Positions 1 to 7,969 of a stretch of DNA of 33,937 nucleotides are shown piece after piece. The stretch lies in assembly GCA_934167165.1 (NCBI GenBank), contig CAKPKG010000013.1:1-33937 (forward strand), written 5' to 3'. The position numbers and the translations under genes were made by a program. The stretch is from an uncultured Clostridia bacterium. Lineage in GTDB: Bacteria > Bacillota > Clostridia > TANB77 > CAG-508. The notes under the pieces were generated by a model. The model had not been told where the DNA came from and did not search any database. It saw only the letters and a list, made by a program, of their open reading frames with translations. Numbering within the stretch: the stretch's first letter is position 1; each line of letters starts with the position of its first letter.

Positions 1-2855
1 TCTTCCCACATTTTATTTATTATTTGTTCTAATTCATATTCTATTTTAGATTTTTTAACTTCTTGTTTTGTTATTTGCGCTTTTAAATCTTCTATTATTT
101 TAAATTTGCTTGTAATTTCTTCTTCTGTTTTTGCAAGTTCTTCATTTTTAGAAATTCTTTCTTTCTTTAGCTCTTCTACCTTCTCTCCACTTGTACTTAC
201 TTCTTGCTTCATTTGTTCTATTTGTTCATTTAGTTTTAGAATTTCTTCTTCTAGGTTCTTATTGTCTTCTACTATTTTTTCTCTTAATTGTTTTTTATTT
301 TCTATACTTGTTTTATTGTTTTGAATATCTTGCTCTATTCTTGCAACAATTTCATCTATTGAACTATTACTTTCATCAAATGAACTAACTGATATTTTTA
401 AATTTGTTATATCAAAATTTAAGTCATCTATGTATTTTTGAGTATCTTTATTTTTGTCACTAAATGCTGTTATTTCTTTTTGTAGTTCTTCATTTTCTTT
501 TTCTAATATTTCAATTTCTTGTTGTAATTTTTCTGCTTCTTCTTTGTTGTTTTTTTTGTCTTCTCCTATTTGAGAAAGTTCTTTTCTTAGATTTGCAAGC
601 TTATTTTCTAGTTTAGTAATGTTTTCTTCTATTGATACAACTTTTTGTTTTTCTGTTGCATACACAATTTCTGTGTCTTGCATAACATGTTCTAATCCCA
701 TTACTTCTTCAATAACATCTTCTTGTGATTTTTCGTATTCTTCTTTTTGTTGTTCCAACTCTTCTATTTTTTTATTTATTTTTTTGATATCTTTTTCTAG
801 TTCCTGTATTTGGCTTGTTCTTCCTATTATGTTGTTTGTTTTTACTGTAGTTGATCCACCTGTTATTGCTCCACTTGGATTAATTACATCACCTTTTAGT
901 GTAACTATTCTAAATGAGTACTTGTTTTGTCTTGCAAGTATTATTGCTGTCTCCATGTTGTCTACAATTACAGTTCTTCCAAGTAAATTTAATATTATTT
1001 CTTCATATTTTTTATCTACTTTTACTAAATCTGCTGCAATTCCTATTACTCCGCCTAAACTATTTTTTATTAGTTTGTCTACTCTTTTTCCTTTTACTGA
1101 AGCTATTGGTAAGAAAGATGCTCTTCCCAAATTATTTTTTCTTAAATGTTCGATTAGTTTTTTAGCATCCTCTTCTGTATCTGTAACTATGTTTTGAAGT
1201 GTTTGTCCAAGTACAGTTTCTATTGCTGTTTCATATTCTTTTGGAACAGTTAATATGTTTGCCAAAACTCCATGCATACCTTTTTTTAGGCTTGCATCTT
1301 TATCACAATCTAGTAATAGAGATCTTACACTTCTTATATATCCTTCTTTTTCTTTTTCCATGTCACTTAAGAATTTTAATTTTGAATCTTTTATTCTTAA
1401 TTCTGTAGAAAGTGTATTTATTTTATCTTGGTATTCTTTTGATTTTGCAATACTCGCTTCTCTTTTTTCGTTTATTGCTTCTAATTTTTTACTTGCTTCA
1501 TTTCTTTTAGCTTCTATTTCATAAAATGTTTTAGATATTTCATCTTTTTCCAATCTTTTTTGGTCTAGTTCTGATATTGTATCTGATATTTCATTTTTTA
1601 CTACTTTTTCTCTTTTTTCTAAATTCTCATAATTTACTTCTTGTGTATTAATTTGTGTAGCTTTTTCATATTTTGAGTCTATATTGCTTTCTACTTTCTT
1701 TTTTTGTTCTTCTATTTGTATTTCTTCTGATGATAATTTTTTAGATATTTCTTCTAACTCTTTTTCTTTTTCTTCTAACTCTTTTGCAAATTTTTCTCTG
1801 TTAGATGACAAATTTAGCTTTTTCTCTAATCTTTGTGTCTTTTCTTCTTCAAGTTCTTTTACTCTGTTTGTTACCTCTTCAATCTCTTTTAAATATCTAT
1901 CATAGTTTTCTTTGTTATTTGATATTCTTTCATTTGCAATATTTATATCTGAATTAATTTGTTCTTGTTTTTTACTTGTTTCAAAGCCTAAGTTTTGAGT
2001 TTCTTCTATCTTTTCTGTTATTTCATCTATTTTAGTCTTTAATTCTTCTTTTAAGTTTTGCATTTCTTGCATCTTTGTTTCTTCATCTTGTTGTTGAGCT
2101 ACAAATATGTCCATATCTTTTGTAATTTCTACTAACTTTTGTTTGTAATTGTCTATGTTAAATAGGAATAGTCCTATTTCTATTCCTTTTAATTCTTCTC
2201 TTAAATCTAAAAACTTTTTTGCTTTTTCTGATTGTTTTTTTAATGGTTCAATATTTGCTTCTATTTCTGCTAAAATATCATTTATTCTAAGTAAATTTAA
2301 TTTTGTTTGTTCTAGTTTTTTCTCTGATTCTGCTTTTCTTACTCTATATTTTACAATTCCTGCTGCTTCTTCAAAAATTGCTCTTCTATCTTCTGATTTA
2401 TTACTTAAGATTTCATCTATTTTTCCTTGTCCTATTATAGAATAACCATCTTTTCCAATTCCTGTGTCCATAAATAATTCTAAAACATCTTTTAATCTAC
2501 ATGGTGTTTTATTTATGTAATAACCAGATTCTCCATTTCTATATATTCTTCTTGTAACTGTAACTTCTGAATATTCTATTGGTAATTTTCCATCAGTATT
2601 ATCAATTACTATTGAAGCTTCTGCAAATCCTAATGATTTTCTATTTTGAGTTCCAGCAAATATAATATCTTCTGACTTTGAACCTCTTAGGGATTTCATG
2701 CTTTGCTCCCCCAGAACCCATCTAATACTATCAGAAATATTACTTTTTCCAGAACCATTTGGTCCTATTACTGTTGTAATACCTGGCATAAATTCTAATA
2801 CTGTTTTATCTGCAAATGATTTAAATCCTTGCAATTCTAGTCTTTTTAAGTACAT
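1..2855 (-). CDS. smc: Chromosome segregation ATPase SMC, C-terminus beyond window
   Basis: Structural maintenance of chromosomes protein, the ATPase that with ScpA/ScpB compacts and separates the nucleoid. The N-terminal head is intact: it starts MYLKRLELQGFKSFADKT and has the Walker A GPNGSGKSN at about residues 32-40 and the Q-loop region (GQGKIDEIL). A long Glu/Lys-rich coiled coil follows, then the hinge at about residues 520-670, which ends in NPSGAITGGST, then the returning coiled coil. 951 codons are in the window and reading stays open to base 3. The family is usually about 1,180-1,190 residues, so roughly 235 C-terminal residues with the ABC signature and Walker B lie past the left edge. 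The start is set by GGTGG eight bases upstream of ATG. Many plus-strand open frames here are only the antisense of this coiled coil. Very secure. Confidence 0.97.
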   Translation of the reverse strand, partial: MYLKRLELQGFKSFADKTVLEFMPGITTVIGPNGSGKSNISDSIRWVLGEQSMKSLRGSKSEDIIFAGTQNRKSLGFAEASIVIDNTDGKLPIEYSEVTVTRRIYRNGESGYYINKTPCRLKDVLELFMDTGIGKDGYSIIGQGKIDEILSNKSEDRRAIFEEAAGIVKYRVRKAESEKKLEQTKLNLLRINDILAEIEANIEPLKKQSEKAKKFLDLREELKGIEIGLFLFNIDNYKQKLVEITKDMDIFVAQQQDEETKMQEMQNLKEELKTKIDEITEKIEETQNLGFETSKKQEQINSDINIANERISNNKENYDRYLKEIEEVTNRVKELEEEKTQRLEKKLNLSSNREKFAKELEEKEKELEEISKKLSSEEIQIEEQKKKVESNIDSKYEKATQINTQEVNYENLEKREKVVKNEISDTISELDQKRLEKDEISKTFYEIEAKRNEASKKLEAINEKREASIAKSKEYQDKINTLSTELRIKDSKLKFLSDMEKEKEGYIRSVRSLLLDCDKDASLKKGMHGVLANILTVPKEYETAIETVLGQTLQNIVTDTEEDAKKLIEHLRKNNLGRASFLPIASVKGKRVDKLIKNSLGGVIGIAADLVKVDKKYEEIILNLLGRTVIVDNMETAIILARQNKYSFRIVTLKGDVINPSGAITGGSTTVKTNNIIGRTSQIQELEKDIKKINKKIEELEQQKEEYEKSQEDVIEEVMGLEHVMQDTEIVYATEKQKVVSIEENITKLENKLANLRKELSQIGEDKKNNKEEAEKLQQEIEILEKENEELQKEITAFSDKNKDTQKYIDDLNFDITNLKISVSSFDESNSSIDEIVARIEQDIQNNKTSIENKKQLREKIVEDNKNLEEEILKLNEQIEQMKQEVSTSGEKVEELKKERISKNEELAKTEEEITSKFKIIEDLKAQITKQEVKKSKIEYELEQIINKMWE

Positions 2856-2883
2856 GTTTTCCACCTTTTTTTCTTACTTAAAC

Positions 2884-2905
2884 AAAAGGGGACTTTTCCC
2901 CTTTT
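2884..2905. other. Hairpin in smc 5' leader
   Basis: A perfect 9-bp inverted repeat (AAAAGGGGA / TCCCCTTTT, loop CTTT) lies between the smc promoter and the smc ribosome binding site. Read in the smc direction it is followed by TTTTGTTT, so it could act as a weak terminator/attenuator or just as a 5' stabilising hairpin. It resembles the GGGGAC-xx-CCCC hairpins found elsewhere in the window. Confidence 0.6.
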
Positions 2906-2917
2906 ATTCATTTTTAT

Positions 2918-2946
2918 ATAATATATTAAAATCTTCAAATTTTCAA
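2918..2946 (-). promoter_or_regulatory. Sigma-A promoter for smc
   Basis: On the minus strand TTGAAA (2946-2941) is separated by 17 bp from TATTAT (2923-2918). It lies just downstream of the terminator of the preceding gene and about 60 bp before the smc start, so smc has its own transcription start. Confidence 0.65.
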
Positions 2947-2956
2947 CTTTTTTTGC

Positions 2957-2990
2957 AAAAAAAATCTCCGTTGATAAAACAGAGATTTTT
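2957..2990 (-). terminator. Rho-independent terminator of the 449-residue gene
   Basis: AAAATCTC pairs with GAGATTTT, with an inner GTT/AAC pairing and loop GATAA. On the minus strand the stem is followed by eight T. It starts 14 bp after the stop codon at 3004. Confidence 0.85.
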
Positions 2991-3003
2991 ATGTTAAATA
3001 TTT

Positions 3004-4353
3004 TTAATTATTTGTTGAATTAGTCATTTCCGCTACCTGTTCACTTCTTTGTAAAAGCTGTTGTTCTTCCTCCATAGCAGAACTTGCGTTTTCTACTGCA
3101 TCTATAGATTTATTAAATAAAGATCCATTCATCTCCATAAATATTCCTAACGCGGTATCTTCTAGCCCTTCTTTTTCTTGCAAAAGTTTTGTAGCAGTTT
3201 CTACTATTTGCTCTATTTCTTCTTTTGATTTATCATTTATTACGACACTATTTTTATCTGTTAATTCTTTAATTGTATCTTCATCATTAAATTTTACATT
3301 CATATTTACATTTGCAGAAAATTTATATTCGTCATCCTCATTACCTACTATTTCAAAATTGATTGTGCATTTTTCATTTTCGTTTGTTAAGGCTGTTAAT
3401 ATATCAATTGTTACTTGTTGTTTGTCTGGTGTAATAATTTGAATTGTTAAATTGTCGTTTTGTGTCCCTATTTCTTTTGCTACTTTTGCTTGATAATCTT
3501 CACCTTCAATTTTTATTTCTATCATTGCTAATTTTTCTTCATAAATATAAATTGTCTGTGAGAAATTAAATTTTGAATTTTCTATACTTTGTTTAAAATT
3601 CTCAATAAATTCATTTGTATCAGAATCACCTGTATTAATAGAAGCACATATGTTTTTTATTTCTTCATTATTTAATTTTAGTTCATAAGCTTTTGCCTCA
3701 ACAGCTGCTCCATTTAATTCTATTTGTGTTTTTCCTAGATTAGAATATTGTTCTTTAGATGTTTGCTCTGCTATTTTTGTAAAGAACTCTGTAACAACAG
3801 CTTTGACTTTTTCTATGTTTTTATCTATTTGACTATCATAATTAGAAAACTCAATTTTATCCATATCCAAGCCATTTAATCCTAGCTTCTCCCAAAATTG
3901 GTTTAAGTTTTTATTTTCTAATGCAACATACTTATTTGTAATATCCTTAAATGATATTCCAACTTTTTCTTTGTTATATATTCCATCTATTTGAAGTACA
4001 TCTTTTTTGTTTTCATTTCCAAAAGCTAAACTGATTTCAGATTTATTCTCTGTTGGATCAGTTTTTCCTTTTAACGAAATTGTTGCATTATTTAAAACAT
4101 TCTGGTCATCCATAGTCATGTTTATTGTAGCATCTATATTTTGTTCACTTTTCTCACTTTTAAGTCTTGTTAATGTTTGATTTATTGAATCAAAATCAAT
4201 TATTTTTTCTAGTTGCTCTTTGCTAGCATATTTATAAAAAATTTCCTTATTTGTTTTGAATGTATCTGTATAAAAGTAGATGTATGCACCAACTCCAATA
4301 CCTATTATTAATATTCCTATTATCACAAAAGTCAATATTTTTATTGCCTTCAT
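3004..4353 (-). CDS. Hypothetical N-terminally anchored extracytoplasmic protein (449 aa)
   Basis: I do not recognise a named function. Residues 5-28 form one hydrophobic segment (IKILTFVIIGILIIGIGVGA); the rest is hydrophilic, rich in Asn, Glu, Lys and Thr, and looks exported and membrane-tethered. The body has alternating beta-strand-like stretches (ATINMTMDDQNVLNNATISLKG; INLEIVG-like blocks) of the kind seen in large LolA-like or DUF-type surface proteins of Clostridia, and a Glu/Gln-rich end (AMEEEQQLLQRSEQ). There is no lipobox Cys. The ATG is preceded by AGAGGTGA. It is a single-gene unit: the strong terminator at 2957-2990 follows it, and the Cys-tailed gene at 4458 is transcribed divergently. 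Existence is secure, role unknown. Confidence 0.85.
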   Translation of the reverse strand: MKAIKILTFVIIGILIIGIGVGAYIYFYTDTFKTNKEIFYKYASKEQLEKIIDFDSINQTLTRLKSEKSEQNIDATINMTMDDQNVLNNATISLKGKTDPTENKSEISLAFGNENKKDVLQIDGIYNKEKVGISFKDITNKYVALENKNLNQFWEKLGLNGLDMDKIEFSNYDSQIDKNIEKVKAVVTEFFTKIAEQTSKEQYSNLGKTQIELNGAAVEAKAYELKLNNEEIKNICASINTGDSDTNEFIENFKQSIENSKFNFSQTIYIYEEKLAMIEIKIEGEDYQAKVAKEIGTQNDNLTIQIITPDKQQVTIDILTALTNENEKCTINFEIVGNEDDEYKFSANVNMNVKFNDEDTIKELTDKNSVVINDKSKEEIEQIVETATKLLQEKEGLEDTALGIFMEMNGSLFNKSIDAVENASSAMEEEQQLLQRSEQVAEMTNSTNN

Positions 4354-4457
4354 TTATAAATCACCTCTTTACTATTATATTTTAATGTTTTTTATCACTT
4401 TTTGTCAATACAAATCATACAATATATTAAGTAAAATAAAGAAAGGAAATGATAAAA

Positions 4458-4889
4458 ATGGAATTTGAAAAAGATTTTTGCCCAGTTGTTAAGGTTGACG
4501 GTTTTATCGAAAAAGGTAAACAATTTGACTTGGAAATAAATCTACCAGAAGATAACAGAAATGTAATATATGGCGTAATTAAAGATTGTTACAAAGATCC
4601 TGTTGAAGATGCTGTTGTAAAATTAATAGAAGTTTGCTATGAATACGGAAAAGAAGAAAGAAAACCAGTTTCTCATACTTTTACAGATAAAGATGGTGAA
4701 TTTGTATTTGGTCCACTTTGTCCAGACAAATCTTATGAAATTCAAATATGGGTAGATAGAGTTAAACATGTAAAAATTTGCAAAGAATGTAAACGTCATG
4801 GCAAATGTTTAAAAGGTGTAAAACTTGATTGTGATGACAAACCTTGCAAAGATGACTGTAAACCAGATTGCAACAAACCTTGTAAATAG
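4458..4889 (+). CDS. Carboxypeptidase-regulatory-like (prealbumin fold) protein with Cys-rich tail
   Basis: 143-residue cytosolic-looking protein. Residues about 30-105 match the transthyretin/carboxypeptidase regulatory-like beta-sandwich pattern: VIYGVIKDCYKDPVEDAVVK, then HTFTDKDGEFVFGPLCPDKSYEIQI. The last 35 residues form a Cys-rich tail with CKECKRHGKC and repeated K-P/D-C units ending NKPCK, which could bind metal or crosslink. No signal peptide is visible, so secretion by a classical route is not supported. An upstream ATG at 4449 sits only two bases from the GAAAGGA site, while the ATG at 4458 is ten bases away, so I start at 4458. It is monocistronic and converges on the 45-residue gene with a shared terminator. 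The function is not known to me; spore-coat or envelope association would be a guess. Confidence 0.88.
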   Translation: MEFEKDFCPVVKVDGFIEKGKQFDLEINLPEDNRNVIYGVIKDCYKDPVEDAVVKLIEVCYEYGKEERKPVSHTFTDKDGEFVFGPLCPDKSYEIQIWVDRVKHVKICKECKRHGKCLKGVKLDCDDKPCKDDCKPDCNKPCK

Positions 4890-4890
4890 T

Positions 4891-4936
4891 TTAAAAAAAG
4901 AGGATTTTTTCAATTAGAAAAATCCTCTTTTTTTAA
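4891..4936. terminator. Bidirectional terminator between convergent genes
   Basis: A perfect 19-bp stem (AAAAAAAGAGGATTTTT core and its complement) with loop TCAATTAG, A-rich on one side and T-rich on the other. It begins two bases after the stop of the 4458 gene and serves the minus-strand 45-residue gene, whose stop is at 4946, from the other side. Confidence 0.92.
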
Positions 4937-4945
4937 ACATCTTAT

Positions 4946-5083
4946 TTATATTACACCTACTTTTTTTGCTAATTGTCTTCCTTTTTTCATTATTGTTTTT
5001 TTATTCATCATACCTTCATTATACATAATTGCCATTCCTGCAGCTATGGCAGTTCCTATAATCATACCTTTTACAAACTTCAT
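4946..5083 (-). CDS. 45-residue membrane-type miniprotein
   Basis: A short gene below usual gene-finder limits but well supported: an excellent ribosome binding site, AGAAAGGAG, lies seven bases before ATG, and a perfect terminator (4891-4936) follows the stop. The product starts MKFVKGMIIGTAIAAGMAIM, a Gly/Ala/Met-rich membrane-inserting segment, followed by a strongly basic tail (KKTIMKKGRQLAKKVGVI). This looks like a tiny membrane or amphipathic protein with its positive end in the cytosol. The layout resembles small uncharacterised clostridial proteins of the YtxH-like type, but I cannot assign a family. It is separated from the split transporter operon by a 133-bp repeat. Confidence 0.75.
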   Translation of the reverse strand: MKFVKGMIIGTAIAAGMAIMYNEGMMNKKTIMKKGRQLAKKVGVI

Positions 5084-5104
5084 TTTTATTCTCCTTTCTA
5101 ATAT

Positions 5105-5237
5105 AAATTGTGATTTCACGAAGTGCGAGGTTTGAGGTGAGAAGTGTGAAAAATAGAGAAAAGCCTACGAAGCCATGGCCCTATAAATCTCACCTCCCAC
5201 ATCACACTTCTCACTTCAATTAAACAAATCACAATTT
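5105..5237. repeat. Inverted-end intergenic repeat, copy R1
   Basis: 133 bp with perfect 12-bp inverted ends: AAATTGTGATTT at 5105-5116 and AAATCACAATTT at 5226-5237. Inside, a GTGAGG/GAAGTGTG-rich left arm and a CACCTCCCACATCACAC right arm can fold into a long imperfect hairpin around a core (TAGAGAAAAGCCTACGAAGC). One end lies three bases after the stop of the TauE/SafE half gene (5241). It has no coding capacity. Confidence 0.85.
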
Positions 5238-5240
5238 GTT

Positions 5241-5633
5241 TTATTCTATATTTTTATTATTACTTTTTCTATCTTTTTTATACTGTCTGATTAATGAATA
5301 AATTTCGTAAATTGAAATTAAAATTAAAAAAATTCCAAAATATTTTTTTAAATGCTTTACATCCATATTTACTGATATTTTTGCCCCTATTATTGCTCCT
5401 ACAATTCCAGCAATAGCTACTGGTATCCCCACTTTCCAATTTATCAGTTTATCTTTAATAGTAGTAATAATTGCAGAAATTGATGTTGGAACAAAAAACA
5501 CAAGGTTTGTTGCTTGTGCTGTATGTTGTTCTATTCCCATAAAAACAGAAAGTATAAGAATCAAAATGGTTCCTCCTCCCATTCCTGTCCCACTTACCGT
5601 TCCTGATACTAATCCTGTAAGAACTTCTAACAT
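5241..5633 (-). CDS. TauE/SafE (TSUP) family half-transporter, second half
   Basis: 130-residue membrane protein corresponding to one of the two repeats of a TauE/SafE permease (normally about 250 residues in one chain), a family of predicted exporters or importers of sulfite, sulfonates or other anions. It has the family hallmark near the N-terminus (GLVSGTVSGTGMGGGTILI), then QATNLVFFVPTSISA, a third and fourth hydrophobic stretch, and a basic cytosolic tail (RQYKKDRKSNNKN). The stop of the first-half gene (TAG within GGATAGGAG) overlaps this gene's ribosome binding site, so the two are probably translationally coupled. The pair likely forms a heteromeric transporter. The substrate cannot be read from sequence. 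A repeat begins just after the stop. Confidence 0.85.
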   Translation of the reverse strand: MLEVLTGLVSGTVSGTGMGGGTILILILSVFMGIEQHTAQATNLVFFVPTSISAIITTIKDKLINWKVGIPVAIAGIVGAIIGAKISVNMDVKHLKKYFGIFLILISIYEIYSLIRQYKKDRKSNNKNIE

Positions 5634-5642
5634 ATTTTTCTC

Positions 5643-5990
5643 CTATCCGATTATCATTTTTATTGATACATAAATTAAGAATAAAATAAATATCATTTTT
5701 AAAACTTTATCTGGTAATTTTTTTAGTAATTTTGATCCTATAAATCCTCCTATTATGCCTCCTATAGCACATTTAGCTCCAATATTCCAATTTATATAAT
5801 TGTTATTATAGTAAAATAATCCACTAGTAATAACCATTGGTAAAATTGAAAAAACAGAGGTAGCTCTTGCCTCTGCTTCATTTAATTTAAATATGTGAAC
5901 AAATGCAGGTACTACAATCATTCCGCCTCCTGCCGCAAAAAGTCCGCTTATAAATCCTGCACTTATTCCTACAAGTATTTTTTTTATCAT
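5643..5990 (-). CDS. TauE/SafE (TSUP) family half-transporter, first half
   Basis: 115-residue membrane protein, the other half of the split transporter. It begins MIKKILVGISAGFISGLFAA with the Gly-rich GGGMIVVP signature of the family, followed by ARATSVFSILPM and two more hydrophobic segments (CAIGGIIGGFIGSKLL; FILFLIYVSIKMIIG). Each half carries its own N-terminal GxxSGxxxxGGG element, as in the internal duplication of full-length members, so this is not a frameshifted single gene: there is a proper stop, a fresh start and a ribosome binding site between them. The start is eight bases after the stop of the preceding 78-residue gene. Confidence 0.87.
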   Translation of the reverse strand: MIKKILVGISAGFISGLFAAGGGMIVVPAFVHIFKLNEAEARATSVFSILPMVITSGLFYYNNNYINWNIGAKCAIGGIIGGFIGSKLLKKLPDKVLKMIFILFLIYVSIKMIIG

Positions 5991-5998
5991 ATAATTAC

Positions 5999-6235
5999 CT
6001 ATTCTTTTTTCGCATCGTTTTTTCCTTCTAGATAATATTCCTTAAATAATTTCTCTGCTAAAATTGTAAGTTCATTATCACATTTTAAAATTTGATTTCT
6101 TATTCCTATTTTTAGTTCCTCATCTTCTATATTTTCTATTTTATCTAAAAGATTTTCTAATGCTAATAAATATTTTTTACTATCCTTTTTCCAATTTTCT
6201 ATTTTTTTCATATATCTAGTTTTGCACAAAATCAT
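5999..6235 (-). CDS. Hypothetical small helical protein, first gene of the transporter operon
   Basis: 78-residue, charged, probably all-helical protein (KNYLLALENLLDKIENIEDEEL-like pattern in the middle, then ILKCDNELTILAEKLF). No transmembrane segment and no recognised domain. The first ATG (6235) has GGGAG nine bases upstream, whereas the internal ATG at codon 9 has none, so I keep the longer form. It is transcribed from a near-consensus promoter at 6263-6291, and the half-transporter gene follows eight bases after its stop, which suggests a partner or regulator role for the transporter. That is inference from position only. Confidence 0.72.
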   Translation of the reverse strand: MILCKTRYMKKIENWKKDSKKYLLALENLLDKIENIEDEELKIGIRNQILKCDNELTILAEKLFKEYYLEGKNDAKKE

Positions 6236-6262
6236 TTTTTTATACTCCCATTTTTTGTAAAT

Positions 6263-6291
6263 ATTATAGCAGTATTTTTACTGGTAGGCAA
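6263..6291 (-). promoter_or_regulatory. Sigma-A promoter of the split-transporter operon
   Basis: TTGCCT (6291-6286), 17-bp spacer, TATAAT (6268-6263) on the minus strand, 28 bp before the first start codon of the operon. Confidence 0.8.
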
Positions 6292-6392
6292 CTTTTTCTT
6301 ACGTTTATCGTTATATTAATTTTAATCCATGTGATTTTTCAACATTAAATGATAAAATACTACATAATTTTAAAAAAGTGAGATGGTGTTTT

Positions 6393-6614
6393 ATGATAAA
6401 AATTAGATTATCCGATTTATTAGGAAAACATAAAATGACTCAAAAAGCTTTATCTGAAATTACAGGAATTAGACCTGCTACTATTTCTAAAATGTATTAC
6501 GAAGAAGTAAAACGAATTGATGTTAGACATTTAAACAACATTTGTAAAGCATTTAATTGTGAAATATCAGAATTGTTAGAATACATTCCAGATAAAAAAG
6601 AAATTAAAAAATAG
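6393..6614 (+). CDS. Small Cro/C1-type helix-turn-helix regulator
   Basis: 73-residue DNA-binding protein, essentially only an XRE/Cro domain: MIKIRLSDLLGKHKMTQKAL followed by the recognition-helix region GIRPATISKMYYEEVKRID and DVRHLNNICKAFNCEISELL. It is like the YozG/YdbL-sized single-domain repressors of Firmicutes. A GTG at 6378 is in frame, but the ATG at 6393 gives the normal domain start with GTGAG/GGTG upstream, so I start there. It is transcribed divergently from the split-transporter operon and ends at its own terminator; it might regulate that operon, but nothing in the sequence proves it. Confidence 0.88.
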   Translation: MIKIRLSDLLGKHKMTQKALSEITGIRPATISKMYYEEVKRIDVRHLNNICKAFNCEISELLEYIPDKKEIKK

Positions 6615-6650
6615 ACCGAAAAGATAAAATACCTTTCGGTTTATTTTTAT
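6615..6650 (+). terminator. Terminator after the Cro-like gene
   Basis: ACCGAAA pairs with TTTCGGT (loop about 12 bases, with an additional AG/CT pair), followed by TTATTTTTAT. It starts right at the stop codon. Confidence 0.75.
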
Positions 6651-6708
6651 ATAACAGTAATTCTATTATTTGATTTAAAAACTCAAATAAGATAAAACAT
6701 ATATCTTT

Positions 6709-7950
6709 TTAATCTATTGTTTCATCTTTTATATAATATTTTGTTCCTAACATTTTATCTGGTAAATATTGTTGTTCTACTTGATGATTTGGATAATCAT
6801 GTGGATATTTATAACCTTCTCCATATCCAAAATCTTTCATTCCAGAAACTGGTGCATTTCTTATATGCATTGGAATTTCTCCTGTATCTTTTGTTTCCAC
6901 ATCTTCTAAAGCCTTGTTTATTGCTAAATATGTTGCATTTGATTTTTTTGATGTTGCTACATATATTGCGGCTTCTGATAATATTATTCTTGCTTCTGGC
7001 ATTCCAACACTTGTTACTGCTTGCATTGCACTATTTGCAACAACTAATGCATTTGGATTTGCAAGCCCCACATCTTCTGCTGCTGCAATTACAATTCTTC
7101 TTGCAATAAAAACTGGATCTTCTCCTCCTGCAATTGCTCTGGCCAAGTAAAAAGCTGTTGCATCCGGATCGCTTCCTCTCATTGATTTTATAAATGCACT
7201 TATATTATCATAATGGCTATCTCCTGTTTTATCAAACATTGCTTTCTTTTTTCCAACGCATTCAGCAGCAATTTCATTTGTTATATTAATAACCCCATTT
7301 TTGTCTACTGGTGTTGTAAGTACTGCTATTTCTAGACTGTTTAATGCTGTTCTTACATCCCCATTAGAAATTTCTGCTATTTTTTTAAGTGTTTCATCAT
7401 CTATATTTATATTGTAACTTTCAAGTCCTTCTGGATTTTTTATAGCATTTTTTAATATTGTAAATACATTTTCTACAGAAAGTGGTTTTAGTTTAAAAAC
7501 CATAGACCTTGAAATTAAAGCTTTATTAACTTCAAAATACGGATTCTCTGTTGTAGCCCCAATTAGTATAACTGTACCATTTTCTACAAAAGGAAGCAAA
7601 GCATCTTGTTGTAATTTATTAAATCTATGAATCTCATCTATAAATAATATGCATTTTCCTGTTGGATTAAGTAATGGATTTTTAGCCTCTTCTATTGCAG
7701 ATTTTATATCTCCAACACCTGAAGTTACTGCATTTAATTTTACAAATTTATATTTAGTTGTATTACTTATAACTTTAGCTAAAGATGTTTTACCAGAACC
7801 TGTTGGTCCCCATAAGATTATACTAGATAATCTATCTGCTTTTATTGTTCTATATAAAATTTTGTCTTTACCTAAAATTTCTTCTTGCCCAATAAATTCA
7901 TCTAAAGTTTGTGGTCTTACACGGTGGGCTAAGGGTGTATTTAAGTCCAT
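6709..7950 (-). CDS. rarA: Replication-associated recombination protein A (RarA/MgsA AAA+ ATPase)
   Basis: 413-residue AAA+ ATPase of the clamp-loader-like RarA/WRNIP1 family, which acts at stalled replication forks. The sequence shows the N-terminal PLAHRVRPQTLDEFIGQEE box, Walker A GPTGSGKT (residues 48-55), Walker B ILFIDEIHRFNKLQQDALLP, sensor-1 GATTENPYFEVN with the SRSMVF arginine-finger region, and the C-terminal tetramerisation part (SAMQAVTSVGMPEARIILSE; YKYPHDYPNHQVEQQYLP). Length is normal. AAGGAG lies before the ATG. It lies downstream of ruvA in the same orientation, but a 311-bp composite repeat separates them, so any promoter must lie in or beside that repeat. Confidence 0.96.
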   Translation of the reverse strand: MDLNTPLAHRVRPQTLDEFIGQEEILGKDKILYRTIKADRLSSIILWGPTGSGKTSLAKVISNTTKYKFVKLNAVTSGVGDIKSAIEEAKNPLLNPTGKCILFIDEIHRFNKLQQDALLPFVENGTVILIGATTENPYFEVNKALISRSMVFKLKPLSVENVFTILKNAIKNPEGLESYNINIDDETLKKIAEISNGDVRTALNSLEIAVLTTPVDKNGVINITNEIAAECVGKKKAMFDKTGDSHYDNISAFIKSMRGSDPDATAFYLARAIAGGEDPVFIARRIVIAAAEDVGLANPNALVVANSAMQAVTSVGMPEARIILSEAAIYVATSKKSNATYLAINKALEDVETKDTGEIPMHIRNAPVSGMKDFGYGEGYKYPHDYPNHQVEQQYLPDKMLGTKYYIKDETID

Positions 7951-7969
7951 GCTTGCTCCTTTCTAAAAG

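Noticed and set aside
619..1197. 192-codon plus-strand open frame and similar Ser/Phe/Leu-rich frames across 1-2850
   Set aside because: Antisense of the smc coiled coil; Glu/Lys-rich coding in AT-rich DNA leaves the opposite strand open. No ribosome binding sites or domains.
5105..5237. Possible CRISPR-like short repeat array (recurring GAAGTGTGA)
   Set aside because: The short motifs are irregular in spacing and form arms of a hairpin element; no uniform spacers and no cas genes.
6717..7150. Leu-rich plus-strand frames opposite rarA, and similar frames opposite glmS and porA
   Set aside because: Shadows of well-identified genes.
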